DNA of 51,245 nucleotides from Herminiimonas sp. (GCA_028292315.1 JAQGMO010000018.1:1-51245); one strand, 5' to 3'. Shown: positions 9,429 to 19,725, counted from the stretch's first letter. The notes: generated by a model not told the origin, from the sequence alone. Program-made: numbers and translations.

Positions 9429-11525
9429 ATGAACCAGACCCTATTAGTTGAACTGCTCACCGAAGAACTGCCGCCGAAAGCGCTCGCCAGGCTGGGCGAC
9501 GCCTTTGCCGCCGGCATGGTCAACGCCCTGAAAGCGCGCGCATTTCTCGAGCCGGATTCGGTTGCCACCGCTTACGCCACGCCGCGGCGCCTGGCGCTGA
9601 CGATCACCAACGTGCGCGCCGCCTCGCCCGATAAATCGATACGTGAAAAAGTATTGCCGGTGTCGGTCGCACTGGATATGGAGGGCAATCCGAGCGCGCC
9701 GCTGAGCAAGAAACTTGCCGTGCTGGCGAAGCTGACCGGCGCCGCGCAACTCGGCATCGGCGACCTGGAACGGGCACCCGACGGCAAGTCCGACAGCTTT
9801 TTCCTTACCTACATCGCACGCGGATCGACGCTGCAAAGCGGATTGCAGGAAAGCCTGGAAGACGCCATCGCGAAATTGCCGATTCCGAAGTTGATGAGTT
9901 ACCAGCGCCCGGACGGGACAACCGTGCAATTCGTGCGTCCGGTACACAAGCTGGTTGCACTGCATGGCGATGCGGTGGTGCCGATCTCGATACTCGGCCT
10001 GACGGCGGACCGGACCACGCTCGGCCATCGCTTCCTGTCGCAAGGCGTGCTGACGATCGACAGTGCGAACGAATACGCCGCGCTGCTGGAAGAACAGGGC
10101 AAAGTGATCGCCGGCATCGGCCAACGCAAGGAAAAAATCCGTGGTGCGCTGCAGGCCAGGGCCGGCGCGGACCGCATATTGATGCCGGAAGCATTGCTTG
10201 ATGAAGTGACGGCGCTGGTGGAATGGCCCACGGTCTATGAATGCAACTTCGAGACTGAATTCCTGTCTGTGCCTCAGGAATGCCTGATTCTGACCATGCA
10301 GACGAATCAAAAATATTTCGCGTTAACGGATGCCGAAGGCCGGCTGCGTTCGCGATTCCTGATCGTATCAAATCTTGCGACTGATGCGCCGCGGCATATC
10401 ATCGAAGGCAATGAGCGGGTCGTCCGGCCGCGCCTGTCGGATGCCAAATTCTTTTTTGAACAGGACAAGAAGCGCAAGCTGGCGGACCGTCTGCCCGGCC
10501 TTGCCAACATGGTCTACCATAACAAGCTCGGTACCCAGGCGCAGCGCACGGAACGGGTCAGGACGCTGGCCGGAAAAATTTCAGCCATGCTCGGCACCGA
10601 CACGGCGCGGGCTGAACGCGCGGCCTTGCTGGCAAAAACGGATTTGCTGACCGACATGGTCGGCGAATTTCCTGAATTGCAGGGCATCATGGGAACCTAC
10701 TATGCGCGCAACGACAGCGAGCATGAAGAAGTGGCGACCGCGATTTCCGAACATTACCAGCCGCGCTTTGCCGGCGATGCCCTGCCCGTGACCGATACCG
10801 GCACCGTGGTGGCGCTGTCCGACAAGCTCGAGACGCTGACCGGGATCTGGGGCATCGGCTTGCAGCCGACCGGCGACAAGGACCCGTTTGCGCTGCGCCG
10901 GCATGCGCTCGGCATCCTTCGCATGCTGATCGAAAAGCGCCTGCCGCTGTCGATCGGTAAGCTGCAGGCCGAGGCCGCGCAGCTATTTGCCGGCAACACC
11001 AGTTTCAACCGGCCGGGCGACGATGCCACGGCATTCCTGTTCGACCGGCTGCGCGGCCTGCTGCGCGAGCGCGGTTTTTCGCCGAATGAAATTGAAGCGG
11101 TGGTCGCGCAACAGCCTGACCGCCTCGACAATATCATCGAGCGTCTCAACGCCGTGCAGGCGTTCGCGGGGCTTCCGGAAGCACAGTCGCTGGCCGCCGC
11201 CAACAAGCGCATCACCAATATCCTGAAGAAAACCAGCAGCGAAACAGGCCAGGTTCAGGCAAGCCTGCTCCAGGAAGCAGCGGAGCAGCGGCTGCACGCG
11301 GCCATGACAGTCCTGAAGCCGCAAGTCGACGCCGCATTTGCCAAAGGCGACTTCACCGGCACGCTCAAGGCGCTGGCGCAGTTGCGCGACGACGTCGATG
11401 CATTCTTTAACGATGTCATGGTGATGGCGGAAGATTTGCAGCTGCGGGCAAACCGGATTGCACTGCTATCGCAATTGCATGGCATGATGAATCAGGTTGC
11501 CGATATTTCCAAGCTGGCGGCCTGA
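9429..11525 (+). CDS. glyS: Glycyl-tRNA synthetase beta subunit
   Basis: A 698-residue tRNA-binding subunit partner of GlyQ. The N-terminal [15 protein letters not shown] is diagnostic. The body contains GHRFLSQG, the QTNQKYFAL segment, an HD-like region around [22 protein letters not shown], and a C-terminal DALR-like anticodon domain ending in [19 protein letters not shown]. Length matches the family. It ends 15 bases before gmhB. Confidence 0.97.
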   Translation: MNQTLLVELLTEELPPKALARLGDAFAAGMVNALKARAFLEPDSVATAYATPRRLALTITNVRAASPDKSIREKVLPVSVALDMEGNPSAPLSKKLAVLAKLTGAAQLGIGDLERAPDGKSDSFFLTYIARGSTLQSGLQESLEDAIAKLPIPKLMSYQRPDGTTVQFVRPVHKLVALHGDAVVPISILGLTADRTTLGHRFLSQGVLTIDSANEYAALLEEQGKVIAGIGQRKEKIRGALQARAGADRILMPEALLDEVTALVEWPTVYECNFETEFLSVPQECLILTMQTNQKYFALTDAEGRLRSRFLIVSNLATDAPRHIIEGNERVVRPRLSDAKFFFEQDKKRKLADRLPGLANMVYHNKLGTQAQRTERVRTLAGKISAMLGTDTARAERAALLAKTDLLTDMVGEFPELQGIMGTYYARNDSEHEEVATAISEHYQPRFAGDALPVTDTGTVVALSDKLETLTGIWGIGLQPTGDKDPFALRRHALGILRMLIEKRLPLSIGKLQAEAAQLFAGNTSFNRPGDDATAFLFDRLRGLLRERGFSPNEIEAVVAQQPDRLDNIIERLNAVQAFAGLPEAQSLAAANKRITNILKKTSSETGQVQASLLQEAAEQRLHAAMTVLKPQVDAAFAKGDFTGTLKALAQLRDDVDAFFNDVMVMAEDLQLRANRIALLSQLHGMMNQVADISKLAA

Positions 11526-11540
11526 TTGCATTGCTGAACC

Positions 11541-12140
11541 ATGAAACTGATTATCCTGGACCGCGACGGCGTCATTAATTATGACTCCGACGCCTTTATC
11601 AAATCACCCGCCGAATGGATACCGATTCCGGGTTCGCTCGAAGCGATTGCGCGGCTTAACCAGGCCGGCTACCGGGTCGTGGTGGCGACCAACCAGTCGG
11701 GCGTTGCGCGCGGCCTGTTCGACATTGTGACGCTGAACGCCATCCACCAGAAGCTGCATACGGCGGCGCAGCAGGTCGGCGCCGATATCGACGCGATCTT
11801 CTTTTGTCCGCATGCGGCCGCCGATGATTGCGATTGCCGCAAGCCCAAGCCGGGCATGCTGCATACGATCGCAAAGCGCTTCGACACCAGCCTGAAGGGC
11901 GTGCCGGCGATCGGCGATTCACTGCGTGATTTGCAGGCCGGCTTTGTGGTAGGCTGCGTGCCGTACCTGGTATTGACCGGCAAGGGCGAAAAAACGCTCG
12001 CCAAGGGCGGCCTGCCGCCGGGCACGCAAGTATTTCCGAACCTGCTGGCCGTCGTGGATGAGCTGCTCGCCGGCGCCGCGGTGCATGCGGCGCCGGATGA
12101 ACTGACGCCGCAAAAAGAATTGAAACGAAAAAATGCCTGA
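11541..12140 (+). CDS. gmhB: D-glycero-beta-D-manno-heptose 1,7-bisphosphate 7-phosphatase
   Basis: A HAD-superfamily phosphatase of the LPS heptose pathway, 199 residues. The HAD nucleophile motif DRDGVIN sits at residues 7-13, and TNQSG near 50-54 is motif II. The zinc-binding loop supplies C89, H91, C97 and C99 (CPH...CDC), the feature that separates GmhB from other HAD phosphatases. GDSLRDLQAG is the acidic motif. About 20 residues extend past the usual C-terminus. The position between glyS and a PlsC-like gene is common in Burkholderiales. Confidence 0.93.
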   Translation: MKLIILDRDGVINYDSDAFIKSPAEWIPIPGSLEAIARLNQAGYRVVVATNQSGVARGLFDIVTLNAIHQKLHTAAQQVGADIDAIFFCPHAAADDCDCRKPKPGMLHTIAKRFDTSLKGVPAIGDSLRDLQAGFVVGCVPYLVLTGKGEKTLAKGGLPPGTQVFPNLLAVVDELLAGAAVHAAPDELTPQKELKRKNA

Positions 12141-12260
12141 ATGCGGAGCGGCGTCCGCGTCGCATTCGGCAAACATCAACAAGGCGCCGCCGCCCGGATA
12201 ATTTCCTGGAGCGGTTTGCGGATAGCGGGCTGTGCCTGTTTTACTTATGCTGGAGAATAA

Positions 12261-13091
12261 ATGTCGCGCATTGCACTGTTTTTGCGTTCGCTGCTGTTTG
12301 CGTTATTAATGCTGATTGCAACCTTGGTCTGGGCGCCGCTCTGCTTCCTGTTCGCGCCTCTGCCCTACAACAAACGGTATTACTGGACTTCACGCTGGAA
12401 CGCGTTCGTGATCTGGGCCGCGAAGGTGGTGTGCGGCATTCGCTACGAGATCAGGGGAGTCGAAAATCTGCCGGATGCGCCGGTCATTTTATTATCGAAG
12501 CACCAGTCGGCATGGGAAACGATCTTCTATCTGTATTACATGCCGCGCCCGCTGGTGTATGTATTCAAGAAAGAGATTACCTACATTCCCTTCTTTGGCT
12601 GGGGCATCGCTCTTTTGCGCATGATCCCGATTGACCGTAGCAAGGGCAAGGATGCGATGGCGCAGATTGTCGAGCAAGGCAGAAAACGGCTAGCCGATGG
12701 ACAATGGGTCATCATGTTCCCGGAGGGGACGCGCAGCGCAGTCGGAACGCAGGGAAAGTACAAGGGCGGCGGCGCGCGGCTGGCGGTTGAAACCCAAACG
12801 CCGGTGGTGCCGATAGCAATGAACGCCGGCGAATGCTGGCCAAAAAATTCCTTCATCAAGAAGCCCGGGACGGTCACGGTATCGATAGGCAAACCGATAT
12901 CGCCGGAAGGCTTGTCCGCAGTCGAGTTAATGCAACGGGTCGAAAATTGGATAGAATCGGAGATGCGGGTAATTTCGCCCGCAGCGTATCGAAAAAATTC
13001 ACGGAAAAATTCGCAGGAGAGTTCGCGCAACGATGCGCAGGCAAATCTGTCAGCGGACTCGCCGGCGGATTCGGAAAAGAGTGCTGATTAA
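12261..13091 (+). CDS. plsC: 1-acyl-sn-glycerol-3-phosphate acyltransferase (PlsC-like)
   Basis: A 276-residue membrane acyltransferase that makes phosphatidic acid from lysophosphatidic acid. An N-terminal membrane helix (about 8-32) precedes the catalytic block. The usual HX4D motif reads H81-QSAW-E86, an HX4E variant. FPEGTRS at 153-159 binds glycerol phosphate, and VVPIAMNAGECWPKNSF is the later conserved motif. GGAG lies five bases before the ATG. The tail from about 243 is Ser/Asn/Asp-rich low complexity and probably disordered. Which of several PlsC paralogues this is cannot be told here. Confidence 0.88.
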   Translation: MSRIALFLRSLLFALLMLIATLVWAPLCFLFAPLPYNKRYYWTSRWNAFVIWAAKVVCGIRYEIRGVENLPDAPVILLSKHQSAWETIFYLYYMPRPLVYVFKKEITYIPFFGWGIALLRMIPIDRSKGKDAMAQIVEQGRKRLADGQWVIMFPEGTRSAVGTQGKYKGGGARLAVETQTPVVPIAMNAGECWPKNSFIKKPGTVTVSIGKPISPEGLSAVELMQRVENWIESEMRVISPAAYRKNSRKNSQESSRNDAQANLSADSPADSEKSAD

Positions 13092-13108
13092 TTAAACCCT
13101 GGACCGAG

Positions 13109-13178
13109 GCCTTAAAAACGAGCCTTAAAACGACGTCTTAAAAACGACGCTTTGAAAAAAATGACGCCTTGAAGAAGC
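13109..13178 (+). repeat. Five degenerate tandem repeats running into a start codon
   Basis: Units at 13109-13121 (GCCTTAAAAACGA), 13122-13134 (GCCTTAAAACGAC), 13135-13148 (GTCTTAAAAACGAC), 13149-13165 (a longer, drifted copy) and 13166-13178 (GCCTTGAAGAAGC). The last copy contains the TTG start of the downstream metallopeptidase. Confidence 0.75.
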
Positions 13179-14065
13179 TGCTTCGCCATACCTCTCCCGA
13201 TCCGAATCAGCTCGCGCTGCAGCTGGATTTTTTTTCGGGCGATTTTTCGCCCTCAAGCGCAGTCGACAATCCAGCCCCGACACCCCGGGCAGGACTGGAA
13301 CAGGCGCCGCCTGCCGATCAGGCGCCGCCTGCCAGGCCGAAAGGCAAGCGACGGATACATTTCAGGGAACATGTTCTCGACTACACCCTGCTGCGTTCGA
13401 AGCGGCGCTCGATCGGCTTTGTGATCGATGACGACGGCTTGCGCGTTACCGCGCCACGGTGGGTCACGCTTGGCGAAATCGAAAATGCGATCCATGAAAA
13501 ACAGCGCTGGATCTTTGCCAAGCTGACTGAGCGGCGCGAACGCAGCGCGCGCCGGCTGCAGCCGCAAATGCAGTGGCGCGACGGCGCCGCATTGCCCTAT
13601 CTCGGGATCGACATTACGTTGCGGATCGTGGGCAGCCAGCCGGCGGGCGTCCGATATGACGAGACCAGGCGCGAGCTGACTGTGTGCCTGCCAGCGGATG
13701 CGTCGGAACGGCAGCTGAAAGACCGTGTGCTGGGATGGCTGCAATCGGAAGCGAAACAACTGTTTGCGGAACGACTGCCGCTTTATGCCGCAAAGCTCGG
13801 CGTCACCTACAAGTCATTTACACTTTCGTCGGCGATGACGCAGTGGGGTTCCTGCACTGCCGACGGCCGAATCCGACTTAACTGGCGCCTGATGCACTTT
13901 GCGCTCGAACAAATCGATTATGTCATCGCGCACGAGTTGGCGCATCTGCGTGAAATGAACCATAGCCCGCGCTTCTGGGCCACCGTGCAATCGGTTTTCC
14001 CAGAGTTCGCCGCAGCGAAGAAAGCATTGCGCGAGCGCGGGCCGGAAACCCTTCCGGAGTTTTAG
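13169..14065 (+). CDS. YgjP-like (DUF45) zinc metallopeptidase-type protein
   Basis: A 298-residue protein whose C-terminal half is the YgjP/DUF45 domain. The zinc site is HELAH at 255-259 with a third histidine at H265 (HSPRFW), and WGSCTADGRIRLNWRLM just before it is diagnostic. The first 60 residues are Pro/Ala-rich and contain an exact duplication of 15 bases (CAGGCGCCGCCTGCC at 13301 and again at 13319) giving two QAPPA copies. The start is a TTG: an in-frame stop lies at 13139 and the first internal ATG is beyond residue 130. Substrate unknown; some relatives are reported as nucleotide hydrolases. Confidence 0.85.
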   Translation: MKKLLRHTSPDPNQLALQLDFFSGDFSPSSAVDNPAPTPRAGLEQAPPADQAPPARPKGKRRIHFREHVLDYTLLRSKRRSIGFVIDDDGLRVTAPRWVTLGEIENAIHEKQRWIFAKLTERRERSARRLQPQMQWRDGAALPYLGIDITLRIVGSQPAGVRYDETRRELTVCLPADASERQLKDRVLGWLQSEAKQLFAERLPLYAAKLGVTYKSFTLSSAMTQWGSCTADGRIRLNWRLMHFALEQIDYVIAHELAHLREMNHSPRFWATVQSVFPEFAAAKKALRERGPETLPEF

Positions 14066-14171
14066 AAGTCTGCGCGGCAGCCAATAGGCGGCCAGTCCGG
14101 GGGCCGTAGCGGATGCACAGCGCCGTGCTTTCCGCCCTTCGAGTTCTAACGTGCGGAATGATGACCCTGTC

Positions 14172-14579
14172 TTACAGCCCCGTCGCCGTAGCCCCTTCCT
14201 TTCTCTCGATTAGCTCCACCTTATAACCGTCCGGATCGGTCACGAATGCAATCACCGTCTTGCCGCCCTTGACCGGTCCCGCTTCGCGGGTCACATTGCC
14301 ACCCTGCTGCCTGACTGCATTACAAGCGTTCTTCGCATCTTCGACCGCGATCGCGATATGACCATAGGCAGTGCCCATCTCATACTTGTCGACCCCATGG
14401 TTATACGTCAGTTCCAGCTCGGCGTGATCCGGATTGCTGCCATAGCCGAGGAAGGCCAGTGTATATTTATATTCCGGGTTCTCGGAAGTACGCAACAGTT
14501 TCATACCCAGTACCTTGGTATAAAAATCGATTGAACGTTGCAGGTCGCCGACCCGCAACATGGTGTGCAAGATACGCAT
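14172..14579 (-). CDS. gloA: Lactoylglutathione lyase (glyoxalase I)
   Basis: A 135-residue cytosolic enzyme that converts the methylglyoxal-glutathione hemithioacetal to S-lactoylglutathione. Metal ligands H5, E56, H74 and E122 fall exactly where they do in the nickel-type E. coli enzyme, and the length agrees. Conserved segments are [18 protein letters not shown] and [11 protein letters not shown]. The gene is convergent with the metallopeptidase gene, with a 106-base gap that shows no clear terminator. Confidence 0.95.
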   Translation of the reverse strand: MRILHTMLRVGDLQRSIDFYTKVLGMKLLRTSENPEYKYTLAFLGYGSNPDHAELELTYNHGVDKYEMGTAYGHIAIAVEDAKNACNAVRQQGGNVTREAGPVKGGKTVIAFVTDPDGYKVELIERKEGATATGL

Positions 14580-14652
14580 GGCTATCCTTTGCCTGAAAAT
14601 AATTGAAAACGGAGATTGTATGCCGGTTCACTTGTCCTTGCCGCGCCCCGCT

Positions 14653-14847
14653 TCATCGGGCGGCGGCATGCATGCCCGCGTAGCGGGCCGGCTGTTCCGC
14701 ATTCGGCGGCACTTGGCCTACGGATGGCTGCGGCCACATCAGTATAGCCAGGCAAACAGAAATGGAAGAGATAATCCATGCTGCAAATGACCGCTTCGAA
14801 TATGGCATACTGCCGCTTGATAAATAGTCGGGATACCGGGTTGGCAT
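14653..14847 (-). CDS. Small membrane peptide, unknown
   Basis: A predicted 64-residue protein. Its ATG at 14847 follows a near-perfect AAAGGAGG with five bases of spacing, the strongest ribosome site I noticed in this region. Residues 21-40 (SFAAWIISSISVCLAILMWP) form one membrane helix or uncleaved signal anchor. The tail is Pro/Ala-rich. It lies 73 bases upstream of gloA on the same strand and could share its transcript. A longer in-frame version from 14913 is possible but less likely. I recognise no family. Confidence 0.5.
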   Translation of the reverse strand: MPTRYPDYLSSGSMPYSKRSFAAWIISSISVCLAILMWPQPSVGQVPPNAEQPARYAGMHAAAR

Positions 14848-15081
14848 TTTGGCCTCCTTTATTTTTTTGCAGCATGCATGGTGTTTCGACTTGAAGGCAA
14901 ACAAAGGCCACATGGATTAGTGTTACCGAATCAATCTCAGCCGCCGAATGGATTCCTGCCGTCCCTACTCACTTTTTAAAATGAATATCACGCATCAATC
15001 ATCGATCCTGCAGCATGTCCATTTCCAGGGCGAGTTCCCGCCTTCCGGGCCGAGCGGTGAGGTTAGCCAGGAGTCCCTGCA

Positions 15082-18027
15082 GTGAACCGAAGCGCATCAG
15101 CCGATTTCGCGCTTTTCAACGGTAGCGGCGAAGTACGCGCGCTTATGCGCGGGCTCGACTGGTCAAGCTCCCCATTGGGCGATCCGCATGACTGGCCGCC
15201 TGCGCTGCGCACTGTCGTTTCGCTCATGCTTGACTCCAAATTCCCCATGTTCACCGCTTGGGGGCCGGAACTCGGCTTTCTCTACAATGATGCGTATGCG
15301 GAGATCCTCGGGGTAAAGCACCCGGCGGCGCTGGGCCGGCGGTTCAGGGATATCTGGGGCGAAATCTGGTCCGACATCAGCCCCCTGATCGAACTGGCGC
15401 TCGCGGGGGAGGCGATTTATACCGAAAACCTGCCACTGGTCGTCGTGCGCAAGGAGCACGAAGAGCAAACCTGGTTTACCTTTTCATACTCTCCCGTACG
15501 CGATGACAACGGCGTGGTAGCCGGCATGTATTGCGCCTGCACCGAAACGACCAGCCAGGTGCTCGCGCAGAGAAGGCAATCTTTTCAGCTTGAAATGGCT
15601 GATGCGCTACGCGACCTGATGGAACCGACTGAAGCTGTCGCCACGGCGTGCAAACTCATCGGAGGCCATCTCGGCGTTACCCGCGTCGGTTTCGGTGATG
15701 TCGATCTGGAAGCAAAAACTTTCCTGGGCTCCAAAGGATGGACCGACGGCACCGTCGTGAGCATGGTTGGAAAGCCCGTGGCGATTGAAAGTTTAGGCGT
15801 GGGACTTCTAACCGATCTCTGCGCCGGCAAGACGCTGCGCGTCGATGATATAACGGTGGAAGCACGGACCGTGCAACACGTAGCTTACTATTCCGCCCTC
15901 GGTATGCGCGCCATGCTGGTCATTCCCGTGCTTGAATCGGACCGGCTTATCTCGATTCTTGTCATTGGATCAGCGCTGCCCCGTGCCTGGTCCGACGACG
16001 ACGTGGCGGTGGCGGAAGACGTGCTGGCGCGCACCAGGGCCACCGTGCAACGGGCCCGCGCCGAGGCCGCCCTGCGCGCCGAGCGCGACCGCAGCCAGGG
16101 CATCCTGGATAACATGGCTGAAGGTTTCGTGCTGCTGGATCACGACTTCAGGGTTTTGCAAGTAAATCGGGGCGCATTGAGACTTGATACCCGGCCTGCG
16201 TCGGACATCATCGGGTTATCCCATTGGGAAGCGTGGCCGGGGTCGGAGCAGTTACAGATAGGGCACACCTATAAACGTGCCATGGCCGAACGCATACCGC
16301 TCAGCGCCGAACAGAATTACATTTTTCCGGACGGCCGCAGCGTGTGGCTCGATATAAAGGCGACTCCGGCAAACCAGGGGCTGGCGCTAATCTACAACGA
16401 TATTACCGAGCGCAAGAAAGCCGAACAGGCGCTGCAACAAGTCAATGAAACTCTGGAAACGCGGGTTGCGGTCATTGCGGCTGAACGCGACCGGGTCTGG
16501 CGCATGTCGCAGGATATCCTGGCCATCGCATCGCTAAATGGTTATTTTGTCAGCCTCAATCCCGCCTTTACCGCCACGCTCGGCTGGGACGAGCGCGAGG
16601 CTACCACGACACCGTTCATGGACCTGATCCACGCTGCCCAGCGTGACGAACTACTTAAAAAGCTCACTGAACTCGCGCTTGGCCAGCCGGCCCGGAATTT
16701 CGAGACGCGCGCGCTGCATAAGGATGGTTCCTATCGCTGGCTATCCTGGATGATCGTGCAGGAGCATGACCTGCTGTACGGGGTCGGCCGCGATATCACG
16801 ATGGAAAAGAAACAGGCGCTGGCCTTGCATCAAGCGGAGGACGCATTGCGCCAGTCTCAAAAGATGGAAGCGATCGGCCAGTTGACGGGCGGCATTGCGC
16901 ACGACTTCAACAATCTGCTTGCCAGCATGGTCGGCAATCTGGAAATGATGAAAATGCGCATCGGCCATGAGCATCACGGTGACCTGGCCCGATACATCGA
17001 CAGCGCGATGACCGTAGCCGACCGGGCAGCGGCCCTGACCCACCGCCTGCTGGCGTTTTCAAGACGGCAGACGCTCGATCCGAAACCGACCGACGTCAAC
17101 CGCCTGGTCGCGTCGATGAGCGATCTGATCCATCGCACGGTAGGCCCGTCGATACGGATCGATACCACGCTCGTCGATGGTTTGTGGAATATCCGGTGCG
17201 ATCCCAATCAGCTTGAAAGTTCACTGCTGAACCTCGCCATCAACGCGCGCGATGCCATGCCGGACGGCGGACAACTGCTGATAGAGACATCGAATCTCCA
17301 GCTCGACGAGGCCTACACGGCGGAGTTCCCGGACGTGACGCCAGGAGACTATGTGGCCATTAGCGTCATCGACACCGGAACCGGCATGCCGGCCGACGTC
17401 GTGGCGCGCGCATTCGATCCATTCTTCACGACCAAGCCGCTCGGCCAGGGCACGGGTCTGGGCTTGTCCATGGTGCATGGCTTCGTCAAGCAGTCGGGCG
17501 GCCACATACGGATTTATTCGGAGCCGGGCAAAGGGACGGCGGTACGGCTGAAGCTGCCGCGGTACTCAGGCGTAGCCGACGCCGACGTGAGCGCCGCCGC
17601 TCCCGGGGCCACGCCGCCGGCCAAGGCGAAGGAGACAGTACTTCTGGTGGATGACGAGTCGGCGCTGCGCAGTCTGCTCGCTGAAATGCTGGGCATGCAG
17701 GGCTATGCCACCATTGAAGCGGATGACGGCCCTGCCGGGCTGCGCATACTGGAGTCGTCGCGCCAGATCGATTTGCTGGTGACCGATGTCGGCTTGCCCG
17801 GCGGGTTGAATGGGCGGCAACTGGCGGATGCGGCGCGCACGCTTCGTCCTCAGCTCCAGGTATTGTTTATTACCGGCTATGCAGAGAACGCGGCGATCGG
17901 CGACGGCTTGCTGGCAACGGGCATGCAGGTCATGACCAAACCTTTCGGGATGGATGTGTTTGTCCGCAAGGTGCGCGGCATGATCGATATCACACCAGGG
18001 ATGCCGGGGATATCACCGCAGGGCTAA
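15082..18027 (+). CDS. Cytosolic PAS-GAF hybrid sensor histidine kinase
   Basis: A 981-residue hybrid kinase with no membrane helix. Domains in order: PAS (about 20-155), GAF (165-325), PAS (335-450, ending DITERKKAE), PAS (470-580), HisKA with phosphoacceptor H607 (GGIAHDFNN), HATPase (700-825; NARDAMPDGG, DTGTGMP, GTGLGLSMV), and a C-terminal receiver (850-970) with VDDES and phospho-site D902. The start is GTG with AGGAG eight bases upstream. No separate response regulator lies nearby, so its output partner is elsewhere or it acts through its own receiver. Ligand unknown. Confidence 0.9.
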   Translation: MNRSASADFALFNGSGEVRALMRGLDWSSSPLGDPHDWPPALRTVVSLMLDSKFPMFTAWGPELGFLYNDAYAEILGVKHPAALGRRFRDIWGEIWSDISPLIELALAGEAIYTENLPLVVVRKEHEEQTWFTFSYSPVRDDNGVVAGMYCACTETTSQVLAQRRQSFQLEMADALRDLMEPTEAVATACKLIGGHLGVTRVGFGDVDLEAKTFLGSKGWTDGTVVSMVGKPVAIESLGVGLLTDLCAGKTLRVDDITVEARTVQHVAYYSALGMRAMLVIPVLESDRLISILVIGSALPRAWSDDDVAVAEDVLARTRATVQRARAEAALRAERDRSQGILDNMAEGFVLLDHDFRVLQVNRGALRLDTRPASDIIGLSHWEAWPGSEQLQIGHTYKRAMAERIPLSAEQNYIFPDGRSVWLDIKATPANQGLALIYNDITERKKAEQALQQVNETLETRVAVIAAERDRVWRMSQDILAIASLNGYFVSLNPAFTATLGWDEREATTTPFMDLIHAAQRDELLKKLTELALGQPARNFETRALHKDGSYRWLSWMIVQEHDLLYGVGRDITMEKKQALALHQAEDALRQSQKMEAIGQLTGGIAHDFNNLLASMVGNLEMMKMRIGHEHHGDLARYIDSAMTVADRAAALTHRLLAFSRRQTLDPKPTDVNRLVASMSDLIHRTVGPSIRIDTTLVDGLWNIRCDPNQLESSLLNLAINARDAMPDGGQLLIETSNLQLDEAYTAEFPDVTPGDYVAISVIDTGTGMPADVVARAFDPFFTTKPLGQGTGLGLSMVHGFVKQSGGHIRIYSEPGKGTAVRLKLPRYSGVADADVSAAAPGATPPAKAKETVLLVDDESALRSLLAEMLGMQGYATIEADDGPAGLRILESSRQIDLLVTDVGLPGGLNGRQLADAARTLRPQLQVLFITGYAENAAIGDGLLATGMQVMTKPFGMDVFVRKVRGMIDITPGMPGISPQG

Positions 18028-18033
18028 GCGGCA

Positions 18034-18049
18034 TTCCGGCTTGCCGGAA
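18034..18049 (+). terminator. Hairpin after the hybrid kinase gene
   Basis: Perfect inverted repeat TTCCGGC / GCCGGAA separated by TT, starting seven bases after the kinase stop. There is no strong T-run after it, so intrinsic termination is only a candidate. Confidence 0.35.
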
Positions 18050-18085
18050 CGGCATTTCTGCATAGGGCCTCGCAGGAATTGCCGC

Positions 18086-18295
18086 TTACTTCCGCAAAGG
18101 GTCCAGCAAATGCCGTAGCGCGTTGTGGTCCAGTTCATACATCAGCGCGAGCAAGCCGCCGAGTTCGCCCTCGGGAAAACCTTCACGGGCAAACCAGCCC
18201 AGATAATGCCCCGGTAAATCGGCGATCAGACGCCCTTTGTATTTGCCGAATGGCATTTCACGGCTAACCAGAAGTTGTAAGTGTTCGGCGTTCAT
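18086..18295 (-). CDS. DUF3820 family protein
   Basis: A 69-residue cytosolic protein. The core MPFGKYKGRLIADLPGHYLGWF followed by GELGGLLALMYELDHN is the DUF3820 signature (some members are named quorum-sensing-regulated virulence factor). I chose the ATG at 18295; the frame continues upstream but without similarity to the family. It is convergent with the hybrid kinase and divergent from the phosphoesterase. Molecular function unknown. Confidence 0.8.
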   Translation of the reverse strand: MNAEHLQLLVSREMPFGKYKGRLIADLPGHYLGWFAREGFPEGELGGLLALMYELDHNALRHLLDPLRK

Positions 18296-18484
18296 CGGCG
18301 ATCGTGCTGCTGCCCGCGTTTTATTCAACAGCCTGTGCGCACGGGGAAGCAGGAATGGCAAGGAAGGAAAGTTGCCTATTGTGCCAAATTTCATGCCGCA
18401 CCGCGCGCTTGAAGTTGCGGTCGAGCACCCCATCTATCAGCCTGAGGCCTGAATTTTCCAGGTCAATGCTCCCTGAGTGCCTGC

Positions 18485-19642
18485 ATGCTTCCGTTCGTCT
18501 CTTTCCTTCTTCATATCTACGTCGGCGCGCGCCTGCTGCCTGCCCTGACAGCATGGCCGGCCGTCTTCGCCCTGCTGCTGGCCGCACTGGTGCTATCCGC
18601 CTACCTGATGCCGATGGGAATTGGGTTTGGCGCCCGCCGCCCGACCATCCGGCGCGGAGCATCCGATCCCATCATCTGGCTCGGATGGGCCGGCATGGGC
18701 CTGTTTTCTTCGCTGCTGGTGCTGACCGCGGCACGCGATGTCGTGCTATTAATATCAATGGCGGCCGCCTGGTTCATGCCGGGCGCCATTGATGCAGAGG
18801 CGTTGCGCCGCTGGAGCGCGCTGGGAGTCTCCCTGCTTGGCTTTGGCGTGACATTGCTGGGCTTTGCCAATGCGCGCAGGACTGCGGCGGTAGTGATGGT
18901 GGATGTGCCGATCGACGGCTTGCCGTCGGCGCTGCACGGTTTCCGCATTGCGCAAATCAGCGACATTCATATCGGACCGACAATCCGTCGGAATTATCTG
19001 CGGCGCATCGTGGCGGCGGTCAATCGGCTTCAGGCGGACATGGTGGCAATCACCGGCGACCTGGTCGACGGCAGCGTGACCGAACTGGCGGCGCATGTCG
19101 CGCCGCTGGCCGATTTATCATCGCGCCATGGCACTTATTTCGTCACCGGAAATCATGAATATTATTCGGGCGCGGACGCCTGGATCGCCCAGTTGCGCAA
19201 GCTGGGTATTCGCGTGCTGCTCAATAGCCATATCGTGCTGCGGCACGGCGATTCCCGGAGCGGGACCGACGCCCTGGCTGTCGTCGCCGGCGTCACCGAT
19301 TATAACGCCGGGCATTTCGATCCCGCGCATCGCACTGATCCGCAGGCGGCCATGGCCGGCGCGCCGGGCAATGCCGGCGTGCGCCTGTTGCTGGCACACC
19401 AGCCGCGCAGCGCCGAAGCGGCCGCCGCGGCCGGATTCGACCTGCAGCTTTCGGGCCATACGCATGGCGGCCAGTTCTTGCCGTGGAATTTCTTCGTCCG
19501 TTTTCAACAGCCGTTCGTCGCCGGTTTGCACCGCCTGAAAAATCTGTGGGTCTATACAAGCCGGGGCACCGGGTACTGGGGCCCGCCCAAGCGCTTCGGC
19601 GCCCCGTCGGAGATTACCTTGCTAAGGCTGGTGACAGCCTGA
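18485..19642 (+). CDS. Membrane-anchored metallophosphoesterase
   Basis: A 385-residue protein with about four N-terminal membrane helices (1-130) followed by a calcineurin-like phosphoesterase domain. Metal and catalytic motifs are present in order: D160 and H162 (SDIHIG), D192 (GDLVDG), N223-H224 (GNHEYY), the LAHQPR segment, and GHTHGGQ near the end. The overall form resembles YkuE/YaeI-type enzymes, some of which act on lipid pyrophosphates or UDP-diacylglucosamine; the substrate here is unknown. No clear ribosome site precedes the ATG. Confidence 0.88.
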   Translation: MLPFVSFLLHIYVGARLLPALTAWPAVFALLLAALVLSAYLMPMGIGFGARRPTIRRGASDPIIWLGWAGMGLFSSLLVLTAARDVVLLISMAAAWFMPGAIDAEALRRWSALGVSLLGFGVTLLGFANARRTAAVVMVDVPIDGLPSALHGFRIAQISDIHIGPTIRRNYLRRIVAAVNRLQADMVAITGDLVDGSVTELAAHVAPLADLSSRHGTYFVTGNHEYYSGADAWIAQLRKLGIRVLLNSHIVLRHGDSRSGTDALAVVAGVTDYNAGHFDPAHRTDPQAAMAGAPGNAGVRLLLAHQPRSAEAAAAAGFDLQLSGHTHGGQFLPWNFFVRFQQPFVAGLHRLKNLWVYTSRGTGYWGPPKRFGAPSEITLLRLVTA

Positions 19643-19725
19643 GAACGAGCCATGGCGCCCTCTTCACGCGTAGCCTTGCAGCATATGCCGTGCCGGTGCC
19701 CCGGGGATAACCAGCGAAAAAAGCA

